Shown here piece by piece: positions 11,199 through 21,341 of a stretch of DNA of 64,000 bases. Below the pieces are notes generated by a model that was not told the origin of the DNA, searched no databases, and saw only the letters and a program-made list of their open reading frames with translations. Numbering within the stretch: the first letter of the stretch is position 1; every line of letters begins with the position of its first letter. The translations under genes and the position numbers were made by a program. Location: positions 2,666,001-2,730,000 of the forward strand of contig JAWWNJ010000001.1 of assembly GCA_037176885.1 (NCBI GenBank), read 5' to 3'. This DNA is from Favolaschia claudopus. Taxonomy: Eukaryota; Basidiomycota; Agaricomycetes; Agaricales; Mycenaceae.

Positions 11199-11571
11199 GG
11201 ACGTAGACGGAGAAACAGGCGGGTCGTCATGATTGCGAAAGGACGAGTCTTTAAATATTCCAATCGACCGTGACTCACGCAACGCCTCTTTTCGCGGACA
11301 CTATTACCTACCACCTTTGACCTGGTTGGCCCAGGCACCCCCAGGCTTTTCCTCGCTACCCAAATCTGTGGATACCCTTGAACTCTACTCTTCATTGCGG
11401 AAGCAGGTGCACCGCGATCGTCTTGCGATCTCGCTATTCTAATCTCTCAATAAATCGACGCGTCTTACTGTCAACGACGCGTCTGTAAACATCTCTTGAC
11501 TCGAATTACCGTAAGTCTTGACAATCGCACGACCAGATGTCAATGCGCACGAGTCAGAATTGTTTTTCTTC
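11199..11571. promoter_or_regulatory. Divergent promoter of serine and histidine biosynthesis genes
   Basis: This 373 bp stretch separates the start codons of phosphoglycerate dehydrogenase and His7. It holds a perfect TGACTCA heptamer at 11271-11277, the Gcn4/Cpc1 binding site, and a near match (TGACTC followed by G) at 11497. Two identical palindromic GACGCGTC boxes lie about 19 bp apart, with cores at 11458-11463 and 11477-11482. Both genes belong to pathways under general amino-acid control in fungi, so the Gcn4-type sites make functional sense. The role of the GACGCGTC pair is unknown. Confidence 0.65.
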
Positions 11572-13258
11572 ATGCTTTTCCTCCTCGACTACGGTGCTGG
11601 CAATGTCACCAGCCTGGCCAATTCCCTGCGCCAACTGGGCCACGATTTTCGATGGATAGAAACCGCTGCCGATTTTTCAGAGGCTACAGTCAGTCATCTC
11701 CATTTTTCTGCCGCACGATATGTAGGTAAGAATATCTTGCCAGAGTCTCATCTTTCCCGGTGTCGGCGCCTTTGAATCTGCCATTCAACACCTGGCACGT
11801 CGCGGTCTGCTGGAGCCTTTGCGCGAGTATATCGATTCTGGCCGGCCCTATTTTGGAATATGCATTGGTCTGCAGATCCTCTTCCAATCCTCCGACGAGG
11901 CCCCGTCTCCTGGTCTTGGCGTAATTCCTTGCCCTATCCAGCGTTTTTCTAACCACGACAAGTCTGTCCCCCACATCGGCTGGAACTCGGCAACTCTCAT
12001 AGATGCTCCAGTTCAGGAACCCGAAAAATTCTACTACTTTGTTCACTCTTACTGTGCCAAATATGACCCGGAAAAATACCCAGAGGCAGCACAATGGGCT
12101 CATGCGACGACCCAATATGGCCAAGAGCTTTTTGTGTCGTCAGTCCGCAAAGGCAACGTCTTTGGAACCCAATTCCACCCCGAAAAGTCTGGCACAGCGG
12201 GTCTAGCCCTCCTAGACACCTGGCTTCGTGCGCCTGACGCCGGCCCCGCGTCGTCTGCGCCTCGCGCTGCACTCAGCCTCGTCCCTGGGCGTGGTTTGAC
12301 GAAGCGTATCATCGCGTGCATGGACGTGCGCGCCAATGATGCAGGGGACCTTGTAGTGACTAAAGGCGACCAGTACGACGTGCGGGAAAAGGGCGACGAT
12401 CCGGCTTCTGGAGTATCCGCAACCACCGGCGGGGCTGTCCGCAATCTAGGAAAACCCGTGGCCCTCGCTGAGCGTTACTACACCGCTGGCGCAGACGAGC
12501 TCTGCCTTCTCAATATCACCTCCTTCCGTCACTCCCCGCTGCACGACCAGCCCATGCTTGCCGTCGTCCGTGCTGCCGCGGAACGCATCTTCGTGCCGCT
12601 GACTATCGGCGGTGGCATCAAGGACACTGTAGACCCGGACGGCACCGCACGCCCTGCGCTCGAAGTTGCTTCGGCGTATTTTCGTGCTGGCGCAGATAAA
12701 GTGAGTATCGGTTCCGAAGCGGTGTACGCCGTCGAACGCCTACGTGCTCGGGATGGTCTCGCGGATGGATCAAGCGCGATCGAGACTATTGCGCACGCAT
12801 ATGGGCGACAAGCGGTCGTCGTCTCTATTGACCCTCGTCGGGCATATGTGGATGCGAACTACGACGGTCCCCACGCCAGTGAGCTTTTTCATGGCGACGG
12901 CACCACCTGGTGGTATCAATGTACCGTCTCGGGTGGACGAGAAACGCGGGACCTTTCCGTTGTCGAGCTCGCCCGTGGCGTAGAACTTCTCGGTGCGGGG
13001 GAGATTCTGCTCAACAGCATTGACCGCGACGGGACAGGACTCGGATTCGATGTGGATTTGCTTGGGCTCGTCAAACGCAGTGTGCGTATTCCCGTGGTCG
13101 CGAGCAGCGGCGCTGGCAATTCCGCTCACTTTGTTGAGGCTTTTGCAAAGACGGATGTCGAGGCTGCCTTAGCTGCAGGCATCTTTCATCGCGGAGAGGT
13201 CGAAATCGGCGAGGTCAAAAACGCTTTACAGGCAGCACAAATTAATGTCCGACGCTAG
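11572..13258 (+). CDS. HIS7: Imidazole glycerol phosphate synthase, fused HisH-HisF
   Basis: Two exons, 11572-11688 and 11744-13258, total 543 residues against 552 in yeast His7. The ATG at 11572 directly precedes the conserved LLDYGAGNVTSLANSL. The N-terminal half is a glutamine amidotransferase: LIFPGVGAFE, nucleophile Cys in YFGICIGLQILF, and FGTQFHPEKSG. The C-terminal half is the (beta/alpha)8 cyclase: RIIACMDVRANDAGDLVVTK, GADELCLLNITSFR, PLTIGGGIKD, GADKVSIGSEAVYA, GAGEILLNSIDRDGTG and VVASSGAG. The enzyme turns PRFAR plus glutamine-derived ammonia into imidazole glycerol phosphate and AICAR. All key residues are visible and the frame is intact. Confidence 0.97.
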
Positions 13259-13501
13259 ATAAAGATATTGGATTGACACTAAACTACACTTTGTTGTAAG
13301 GTAAAGGTATCCGCCATCCGAAGGTGGGGTAAATGGGAGGTAGATACAACGAGGAGGTCATGATCAGTCGAGAAAAATAGGGTCCACGGTATACAAGCTG
13401 AGGCGTAATCTACACCCGAAAGGAAGACGTGATGATGAAAGGTCATTAAGGGAAATGGGAGAAGAGAAGAGATCGGCATAAACGGTACAAACAGCGGGAT
13501 T

Positions 13502-14833
13502 TCACTTCGTTCCTCGTACAACCCGCCCAACTTTCTTCATGAGACTTGTCTTGCGTCCAAGACCACCACCGCTTGGTGGGCTTGCATCCGACTCGTTAAA
13601 GTAACCATTGCCGTTCTCTGTCCCGGTCGGGGGTGTCGGAGGAAGATCCTTTAAGGCGTCATCCTTCGACAGAGACTTCTTGGGCTCGATGAAAACGTAG
13701 GATTCCGAAGTCTCTGAGGTTGGGGACATGTTACCATTGGCAGCGCGACCATTATTGCCGCCCAAGCGGCCGAGGAAAGAGTTCTGCGAACGGTGGGTGG
13801 GGCGCTCGCCGTCTGTGACCGCTTCATCGTCGGTGGCTGCAGGAACGTTGGGAGAGTCGCGCATCTTGCGGATACGATGCATGAGGGATTTATTCCGCTT
13901 CGGGAAGCTTCCCGGAGACTCGGGACTGTCCGTCAGAGCTCCGCTTTCGGTGACGCCGTCGGGAACGAAGATGGGCATCGGGGGAGGGAGTTGTGAACGA
14001 CGGGCGTGAGCACGGGGTCGGGTGGGCTCTGCAGGTTTGCGATTCGACTCTTTGCCGTTGTAAATGGAGCTGGCGGGTGTATTTCCTGTGGTTCCGCCGC
14101 CGCCGCCGGCAAAGAATTCTTCGTAAGGCTCGGGTTCATGGATGCCCCAGGCTTCTGCGATAGCGTCGACCTTCTTCTTGGGAGGCTCGTATTCGGTTGG
14201 GGAAAAAGCTGAGTAAGCATTGGGTGAAGGGTAGGGGTTGTCGTTGAAGTCCTTGGGAAGGGCGGGTTCGTCGGAACGGCCGCCCCAGGCCATCATGGGT
14301 GCTCGGCTCTTCTGGCGGTTGCGAGAGGGGGCGCATGCGTCAAAGGGGCCGTCGTGGTGGAACACTGGTGGGGTGATGATGGTGATCAGATGACCAGACG
14401 ACGACGAGATACAGGGAAAAATGAAATGGGAAAACGTACTGGGGCCAACGCCGGTAAAGTCGAGTTTATCGATCACGTCTGCATGCTTGGAGCTCTTCTT
14501 GTTGGATTTTTTAGACTTTTCGGTGGGGACAGCATCCTGCGAGACGGATCTGGGAGCTAGTTGTGGAGTATTACTCTTGGGATTAGGTTGGGCGTTTCTA
14601 CGGAGAGTGTAAGGGGAAGAAAAGCGAGAAAAGAGGAGCTGGACGGACGTCTGACTGCGAGAAACGCGGGTGGGGGAACCTCGGACCACAACGGTTTCTC
14701 TGACCTCTTCGACGATGTCCTTGGGCTTTGAAGACTTTGGCGGTTTAGCGGGAGGCGGGGGCGGGGAGGACGGTGCGCGGGTGCCCTTGTCGTCGCCGAA
14801 GGGGTCTGAAGACGAGCTAGAACGCGAGGGCAT
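13502..14833 (-). CDS. Pal1 family cell-morphology protein
   Basis: Translation starts at the ATG at 14833. An intron at 14365-14439 (75 bp, GTACGT..CAG) is a multiple of three and has no stop, so it could be missed. Splicing it restores DFTGVGPMFHHDGPFDACAP, followed by SRNRQKSRAPM. This PMFHHDGPFDACAPSRNR-type segment is the hallmark of Pal1, which in fission yeast sits at the cortex at sites of growth and works with endocytic factors. The rest is low complexity, rich in Pro, Ser and Lys. Downstream are AWGIHEPEPYEEFFAGGGGG and a basic C-terminus (LMKKVGRVVRGTK). A pyrimidine-rich stretch near residue 65 may hide another short intron. Confidence 0.82.
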   Translation of the reverse strand: MPSRSSSSSDPFGDDKGTRAPSSPPPPPAKPPKSSKPKDIVEEVRETVVVRGSPTRVSRSQTSVQLLFSRFSSPYTLRRNAQPNPKSNTPQLAPRSVSQDAVPTEKSKKSNKKSSKHADVIDKLDFTGVGPSTFSHFIFPCISSSSGHLITIITPPVFHHDGPFDACAPSRNRQKSRAPMMAWGGRSDEPALPKDFNDNPYPSPNAYSAFSPTEYEPPKKKVDAIAEAWGIHEPEPYEEFFAGGGGGTTGNTPASSIYNGKESNRKPAEPTRPRAHARRSQLPPPMPIFVPDGVTESGALTDSPESPGSFPKRNKSLMHRIRKMRDSPNVPAATDDEAVTDGERPTHRSQNSFLGRLGGNNGRAANGNMSPTSETSESYVFIEPKKSLSKDDALKDLPPTPPTGTENGNGYFNESDASPPSGGGLGRKTSLMKKVGRVVRGTK

Positions 14834-15091
14834 TGGAGATGATGGTGGTGCGGGTCGGAGTTACATATACACACATCACAACCCATCATCATTCGGCACA
14901 TTCCTTCCGCTGTCCCGCGCGTTCTACTCGACCCCATTGACGTCGTTGTCCTCGTTCCCCATGTGTCAATATATTACCCCACTATCGTTCTGTACGCAAG
15001 CATACTTATATGTAAATCTTCTGAAAATCTCCAAGTTCGAAAATGACAAACACTTCACTACTTGAACTTTACGACAACGGCGAACGCTGCC

Positions 15092-15165
15092 GCGGTAGCA
15101 CGGTAGCGCGGTAAAACTGTCAAAGCTGCTTAAAGGCTGCTCAAGGCTGCTCCAGGCTACCCCAG
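15092..15165. repeat. Short direct repeats in divergent promoter
   Basis: Two small arrays sit just upstream of the desaturase gene. The first is three copies of an 8-mer beginning CGGTA (CGGTAGCA, CGGTAGCG, CGGTAAAA) at about 15092-15117. The second is three to four imperfect copies of an 11-mer close to AAGGCTGCTCA at about 15122-15160. They could be clustered factor sites or replication slippage. Confidence 0.6.
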
Positions 15166-15187
15166 GAGTCGACATTGGCCTGGTATC

Positions 15188-16970
15188 ATGAGCAAGACTT
15201 GGACCCGCGACGATGTCGCCGCAGAAATCCTCACAGGGGCCCATCTAGTCATCTACAACGACACCGTCCTTCGCATTTCCTCTTCCTGGCTTGACCACCA
15301 CCCCGGAGGCGCCCTTTCCATCCTCCACTTTGTCGGCAGAGATGCGACAGACGAAATTGACTCGTACCACCCAGACCATGTCCTTGACCTCGTCCGTAAG
15401 TACAAGGTCGGCACTGTTCAACTTCCTTGGCGGCCCCTCGTGCCCCCAGTCATGTCTGGTTGGGTCAGAACCACCACCAACGCCTGGCATAACGAGGCCG
15501 ATGCAGTACGCAGTGCTGCCAGCACTCAGATCCTCTTGGTTCCTGCAAAAAATCACCTCGACGGCCTAGATGCTCCTACACGGGACTGCCTTGAACCCGG
15601 TCCATCTAATCTCTCATTCGAGGACCAGGCTCGCCATTCTGCCGCTTACAAGGTCCTCCACAAACGTGTCCGCGACGCGGGCCTCTACAACACCCGCTAT
15701 CTCGCTGGTTATGGACCCGAGCTTCTCCGTTACACTCTCCTGGCAGGCCTTTCCATCTATGCATACCGTCATTCGTGGTTCATTGCCAGTGCCCTCTGCC
15801 TGGGTCTCATGTGGCAGCAACTCACCTTTACCGCCCACGACCTCGGTCATGTCAGTGTCACTCACAATTGGGCCATTGACCGTCTTCTCGGTATTCTCAT
15901 CGCAGATTGGATAGGCGGCCTCAGCATCGGCTGGTGGGTTAATGTGAATGTTGCTTGAATGTCTTGTCTGTGCTGCACACTCACTGTTTCTCAGAACCAC
16001 AATGTCCACCATCGTGAGTCCTTCTTCTAATGATTTGTCCTGCCTAGTGAATTTGATTTTCATAGTCGTCCCAAATCATCCTACTCAGTGCGTCTTTGTT
16101 TTTTCAAAGTCTTCTCTGATATTCCAAAACTTACCCGGTTTACAGCGACCCTGATATTGAGCACCTTCCTTTCTTCGCCATCTCCCCGGTCTTCTTCGAG
16201 TCCATCTGGTCATCGTACTACAAGCGCACTCTCCACTTTGACCGCTTCGCCAAATTCTTCGTCGCAATCCAACACCGCCTTTTTCACATTGTGCTACTCC
16301 TCGCGCGGTTCAACTTATATGCCAACTCGTATCCCTTCATTCTAAAGAAGGCTTTTGACACGAAACGCGCGAGAGGCGGTCGTTGGGCGTGGGGCCTCGA
16401 GGTTGCAGGAATTGTGTTCTTCTGGTACTGGTTCTCCTGCGTTCTGATAGGGACCGGTTCATGGAAGAACGGCTTCATATATCTCCTTGTCAGTCACGTT
16501 GCGGCCGCTCCAGTCCATATTCAGGTATGTTTCGGATCGTCCCTCAATCCTCAAGTTTCTTAATTCTCGGTTGCTTAATACAGATCGTCCTCTCGCATTT
16601 CTCGATGTCGACCGCGGATTTGGGGCCGAGCGAGTCTTTCGCATACCGCCAGCTGCGAACAACCACCGATGTCATTTGCCCCGACTCTATTGGTTGGATA
16701 CACGGTGGGCTGCAGTTGCAAGTCACCCATCACCTTTTCCCGCGCCTACCGAGACACAATCTCAAGGCCGCCAGCCTCCTGGTCAAGGAGTTTGCTGAGG
16801 AGCAGGGACTTGTGTACGCCGAATTCGGCTGGATTCGGGGGAACCAGGACGTATTGGGTGTGCTGAAGAGTGTTGCAGACCAAGTCAGGATCATTGGGAC
16901 CGTTGCGGAGGCCGAAGCCAAGGAGGCGGTCGATAGAAAGTTGGGTATTCATGAGGATAAAAAGGCTTAG
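15188..16970 (+). CDS. Cytochrome b5-desaturase fusion, probable sphingolipid delta-8 desaturase
   Basis: Five exons (15188-15937, 15995-16013, 16066-16087, 16146-16524, 16584-16970) give 518 residues. Exons 2 and 3 are only 19 and 22 nt, yet the frame closes exactly. The N-terminal cytochrome b5-like domain has the haem motif WLDHHPGGAL. The membrane desaturase part has three histidine boxes: HDLGH, HNVHH (made by the tiny exon 2) and QVTHH, where Gln replaces the first His as in front-end desaturases. The fusion and the NHNVHH..NHPTHDPDIEHLP segment match fungal enzymes that introduce the delta-8 bond into the long-chain base of glucosylceramides in the ER. A fatty-acid delta-6/5 front-end desaturase is the alternative. 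Confidence 0.85.
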
Positions 16971-17274
16971 AAACCAAGAGGGTTCAGCCGTAGATTTATA
17001 GACTTAGTTTGTTGTCCAATCTCAGTGGTTTGTTTTGGTGAAAGGACAACAAGCACTGGTCGAATCAATTTAGCAGAATGGGAGATAACCGACGACTCAA
17101 AATCTGCGAATATCTTGCACAATATCTGGAATCCGAAAACGGGTGTGAATCGGCTGGGTGATTTTGTACGCGCATAATATTGACTGCATAGTACGGTACG
17201 GCATGAATAGCAATATGATTCGCGTGAAATTTTGGGGCATAAGAGTCGGAGAAAACGAACAAACAAGTACCCGA

Positions 17275-18122
17275 TTACTGTGAAGAAGAGAGATGAGAAC
17301 AAGGAATAACATTGGATGTTGTCGCACCTTCTTCTTGTTCGCCTCCTCCTCGTCTTTCTGAAAGTATTGTCAGAAGGACGAAGTATATACAGCACGAGCC
17401 TGGAACTTACCTTGGCCTGGCGCACTTTGCGGGCACCCTCGTGTCTTGCGTTGGCGCGGGCGACGCGGAGAGTGCGGTATGCCTCGAATTCGCGTTCCTC
17501 GGCGGTAATTTTGCGGGGTGCTTCCGCTTCGTATGTGTTGGGGAGAGGGAAAGCGGCACGGGTGGTCGGCGCAGTGAGATCGTCGCCCTGGACCAGAAAA
17601 AGAATATATCAACATCGCGACAAGGCAGCAACGGTGAAAAGCAAACGCACAGTCGAGTCGCCCTTCTTGGGCTTGCCAGCCTTGCGGGGGAAGACAATCA
17701 ATTTGGACTTGTACGCCAGCAGCCGTTCAACGTTGATCTTTTTGCCCTCCTCGCTCAGATTCCGCCGCCTGTGATCAACAACGATGCCGACACCACGCGC
17801 CTCCTTGCGCCCAATGCCCGCCTCCTTTAGTTCGCCGAGGGTGAAGCCGCGGCCCTCACGAACTTTGCGGTTGTAGCGAACGGTCTGACCGCGCACAGCG
17901 GGGCGCAGGGGTTCGGTGGGCCGGACACCGAGAGTGGCCGCTTTGGCTTTGCGGGCATTACGGCGACGAAGTTTGCGGCCGGGCTGGTCGAACCAGGTAC
18001 GGACGCGGCGCTGCCAATCCTTCCGGAAGTGGTTGCCGTGAAGAACTGAGCAAGAAGTATTATTTTTGAGGCACGATGGATTGGGATGAGGTCGACTTTC
18101 CGTTATTCTTTCCGTAGCCCAT
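17275..18122 (-). CDS. RPL13: Cytosolic ribosomal protein eL13
   Basis: The exons close to 208 residues: 18101-18122 (MGYGKNN), 17651-18045, 17411-17587, 17328-17357 ([10 protein letters not shown]) and 17275-17277, where the last exon is the TAA stop alone. Family motifs: [92 protein letters not shown]. The protein is part of the 60S subunit. Two oddities are visible. The first coding intron begins GAAAGT, a single change from GTAAGT. The final coding intron leaves the stop codon isolated. A 5' UTR intron ending CTTACAG lies just before the ATG. Confidence 0.93.
18046..18100 (-). other. Putative GA-AG intron of eL13
   Basis: The coding strand reads AATAACG|GAAAGTCG ... TTGCTCAG|TTCTTC. Only this join gives [18 protein letters not shown], matching the conserved start of fungal eL13. 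The nearby GT (GTCGAC) would shift the frame. The length of 55 bp is normal here. A sequencing error at donor position +2 is the main alternative. Confidence 0.6.
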
Positions 18123-19182
18123 TACTGTAAGAATGAGAACGAATGTGTAGGGAGTAAATGATTGGAGACGTACGGAGAAAATCTTACGAAGGAGAAATGA
18201 GCACAGGAAATTGGGAGAAAAGATGACTGAAACGTACTGGAAAGACTATAAAATCACCAAAACTATTGAAATCAATGCTGAGGAGGAGATAACTGGCGAC
18301 GCACGGACAAAGTCTTGAGGATGTCTTGAAGGAGGATGGGCGACAACTTTCAGAAAAACCTCGGACAAACACGGGCGTGGGAATGATCTGTCGGAACCTG
18401 TACAGTAACGGTTGGATCAACATGCCGGTAGTCTGATCATTCAACACACCACAATACCACGTCTCAAGTTCAACTTCACTGCTTGCAGGCAACTTCCATC
18501 TCGAATTCATCCGACCATTCTCTTCGAAAAAGCCCACAGAATTACATCTTCTTCCTTCTCTATCCCTGTGTCAGACTTAAATGGAGCCGCCCAAGGATGC
18601 ATGGCTTAACTCCCCTCCATCTAACTCGCTCCCTGGCCGAATGTGTATCTTCCAGAATGTCAGAAACTGGCTCCAGACTTGCTCCAGACACTCTCTCTTT
18701 CAAGTCAGTTCTCGAAACCGATTTCCGCCCTCATGTTGTTTTCTTTCTCGTCTCTGTCACTATGTTCGTTCGTTCGAAGCTTCAAATGTTGAAATTAAAT
18801 TCGTCATCCAAACAACACTCAAACAACACGGAGGAATTTTCTAACGCTGGACGGCTGGTGCGCCCGTATCGCGTGAGCATTGAGCGGTTCGTGACGCCAC
18901 AAGTCCGCGGTACTGGCGGATCTTCCGATGCAACCGCGGTTCATGCAATCCAAAAACAGCCCGTTTACTTCAGACGCGCTCAACACGCCTTCATTTCTAC
19001 TTCACGGTAGCACTCGTTTATCACCACAATGTTCTGGAGGTCTGCCTCGGTTTTTTCCGAGCAGAAGTCGAAACCGCTTCTCGTGCCCCGTCCATTCCTG
19101 ATCGGGTCGTGTTTGCCATTTATACTCCACGTTTTCTGAATAAAAAGTGCCACCCCCAACCAAACTACTTCTCTGTGATACT
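18123..19182. other. Long intergenic stretch, no confident gene
   Basis: About 1.06 kb between the start codons of eL13 and the MetE-like gene. It should hold the eL13 promoter and 5' UTR intron and the promoter of the gene at 19183. Open frames here (for example 18483-19010 plus) have no family resemblance and look like chance frames. Confidence 0.5.
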
Positions 19183-21185
19183 ATGTCTGGTCTCAAATTG
19201 CGTCCGCCCTTCCGTGTCGAGCATATAGGCTCCCTCGTTCGCCCCAAACAACTCTACGATCAGCTTGTTTTGCTAGAACAGGGAAAGTGCGCGCACGAGG
19301 ACCTTGTACCGGCGGAGGATGCTGCCGTTGCTCGCGTCGTCGAGCTTCAACGTGAGCTCGGTTTGGGTTCTATCACCGACGGCGACATGCGACGGTCTGT
19401 CTCCCATCGCCCCCGCTCATGCCTAGCACTCAAGCTGACATCCGACCGCAGTCAAGTGTACTTCCAGGGTGTTTTCGATAAACTTGAGGGGATGACTTTC
19501 CTACCCCATCGTAAAACACGTTCCCTTGTCCTGCCTGACAATATCGATTAAAACTGATGACTGAACATGCCAGGCCCGTTAGCCGAATTCAAGGTATGGA
19601 CCAGCTCCAAGTTTGACCGAGAGCTACGTTCATGTGCCTTCCGGCAGCCCTATATTCCCCACGTCAAAGTACTCACCGCCATGGGCGTCACCGAGCTCCC
19701 GTCGTGGCATTGCTCGGTGAGTGTAGCAAAACCGTGATTCTAGTCCGAAATCTCAAGCGTTCGATGTAAGGGGAAAATCAAGCGAACTGTGCCATTTTAT
19801 GTCGACCAGTTCAAAGCGCTCAAGGCCGTCGTACCTCCCGAGGTAGCGTACAGGGCTTGACGCCCACAGAACAAACTCTCATCGGATGTTTTTATCGAAC
19901 AGGACGTCGGCCGAATCAAAGTCAACTTTTGCCCACCGACCTGGATTCACCAGCGTCATGGGTCTGATTCAACCTACGATCCAGCAGCGTACCAGTCTGA
20001 CGGTGAGTGCGTTGAGGGTCAGGAATTTTGCTGCTAAATCGCGTTGCAGACGAATATTTCAATGATTTAGGTGTTGCATATCGCGCGGAGATAAAAGAGC
20101 TGTACGATTTAGGATGTCGTAAGAAAGATTCCGTCTTGCTCCCACAAGTTTAGAACAGTTGGTGCAGGCAATATCCAGCTTGACGACCCTACCTTCTGCT
20201 TTTTCTGCAGCGATGGTATGCTTTCATATCCACGGCGTATCTTGGACCTCACTTTCACAAAATTAATCAGACATGATCAAAGGGATGGAAGAAGCTGGCG
20301 TTGACCATGAAGCGCAAGTGGCATAGCAATGTCTTCTCGTACTTTCATTAATTTATTTTCAGCCTGCTGGAAACTTACATTCGGGCAATCAATTTGTGCA
20401 CTGTCGACCGTCCACAGGATCTACATGTCGGTCTACATATGTGCAGGGGAAATTTCATGGTGAAGTGGTATGTTCTTTCGTACATCCGTCATTTCATATT
20501 TTTTCAGGGCATGCATTTCTCAGAAGGAGGATACCATCGCATCGCAGCTAAATTATTTAACGCGGTGGATGTGGACACGTTCTACGTTGGTTACCTTGCC
20601 ACCATCGGTGTCTTCGTTCATATATTTTCTGTGTATCCAGTTGGAGTACGACAACGAACGCAGCGGGGATTTCACGCCACTGAAGCATCTACCCCTCAAC
20701 AAAGCCGCTGTTTTGGGTATCGTGACAACGAAAAGTCCGAAGGTGAGTTCAACTCTGTCGTAACAGCCAGCACGACTAACTCTAAACGAATGAAGCTTGA
20801 GGACCCTGAAGCCCTCAAGGCTCGCGTCTACGAGGCTGTAGATGTCATTTGCAAAGGGACTCCTCCTCGATCGAGAGAGACGGCACTCAATCAGTTCGTC
20901 CTTACCTCTGCGGTACATATCTCGTTGAGCACTGATGTTTGTTTCGCCGAATCGCCAGACTCTGCATTAGGTCAGTTGTCAAGTAACACTGCCCTGTCCA
21001 CATTCTTATCGGCCATTGGAGCCCTCAATGTGGATTCGCATCTGTATGGCAAGGAAACGGACCCATTACAGAGCAGGTGAGATGCTGGTGACCGATATGT
21101 AGTCGGCGAGTTCTGATTGCCAGAACAGGACGCGAAGGCGAAATTGCAGTTGTTGTCCTCAGTTGCGAAAGAAATTTGGGATTAA
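19183..21185 (+). CDS. UROD/MetE-like protein (cobalamin-independent methionine synthase C-terminal family)
   Basis: A gene of roughly ten short introns. Recognisable order: LRPPFRVEHIGSLVRPKQLY, ELGLGSITDGDMRR, VYFQGVFDKLEGM, FYVDQFKALKAVVPPE, IKVNFCPPTWIHQRHGSDST, YRAEIKELYDLGC, DDPTFCFFC, HVGLHMCRGNFM, HFSEGGYHRIAAKLFNAVDV, LEYDNERSGDFTPLKHLPLN, KAAVLGIVTTKSP, PRSRETALNQ, PQCGFASVWQGNGPITEQ and LQLLSSVAKEIWD. These are the landmarks of the fungal MetE-like TIM-barrel family. Its substrate is not firmly known, and it lacks the N-terminal half of true MetE. Before PQCGFAS the frame closes only if a 12-nt exon at 20971-20982 is used. Confidence 0.78.
20971..20982 (+). other. Putative 12-nt microexon of the MetE-like gene
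   Basis: Splicing ..AATCA|GTTCGT..CATTAG|12 nt|GTAACA..TTGGAG|CCCTCAATG.. keeps the frame. It places exactly four residues (SVVN) between NQ and PQCGFAS, as the family expects. A single intron using the GTACAT donor at about 20912 breaks the frame. Confidence 0.5.
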
Positions 21186-21341
21186 AAGTGTAGTGGGCAG
21201 AGAATTATGTAGCGTACAAGCTGTGTGATTTGTTGGAACGTCATTGCAATGTGTCGCGTGGGTTGCTGTGTAACGGATAGTGTATGTGATGGGAGTGATG
21301 AGACAGGCGGCGGTTTTCCCTGACTTGCTCTCCACCTCTTA

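Noticed and set aside
18483..19010. 175-codon plus-strand frame
   Set aside because: No motif or family resemblance, Ser/Arg-rich, in the upstream region between two convincing genes.
20880..21040. MetE-like gene as a pseudogene with a lost C-terminus
   Set aside because: A microexon and a final exon starting at 21129 restore the conserved PQCGFAS and DAKAKLQLL segments.
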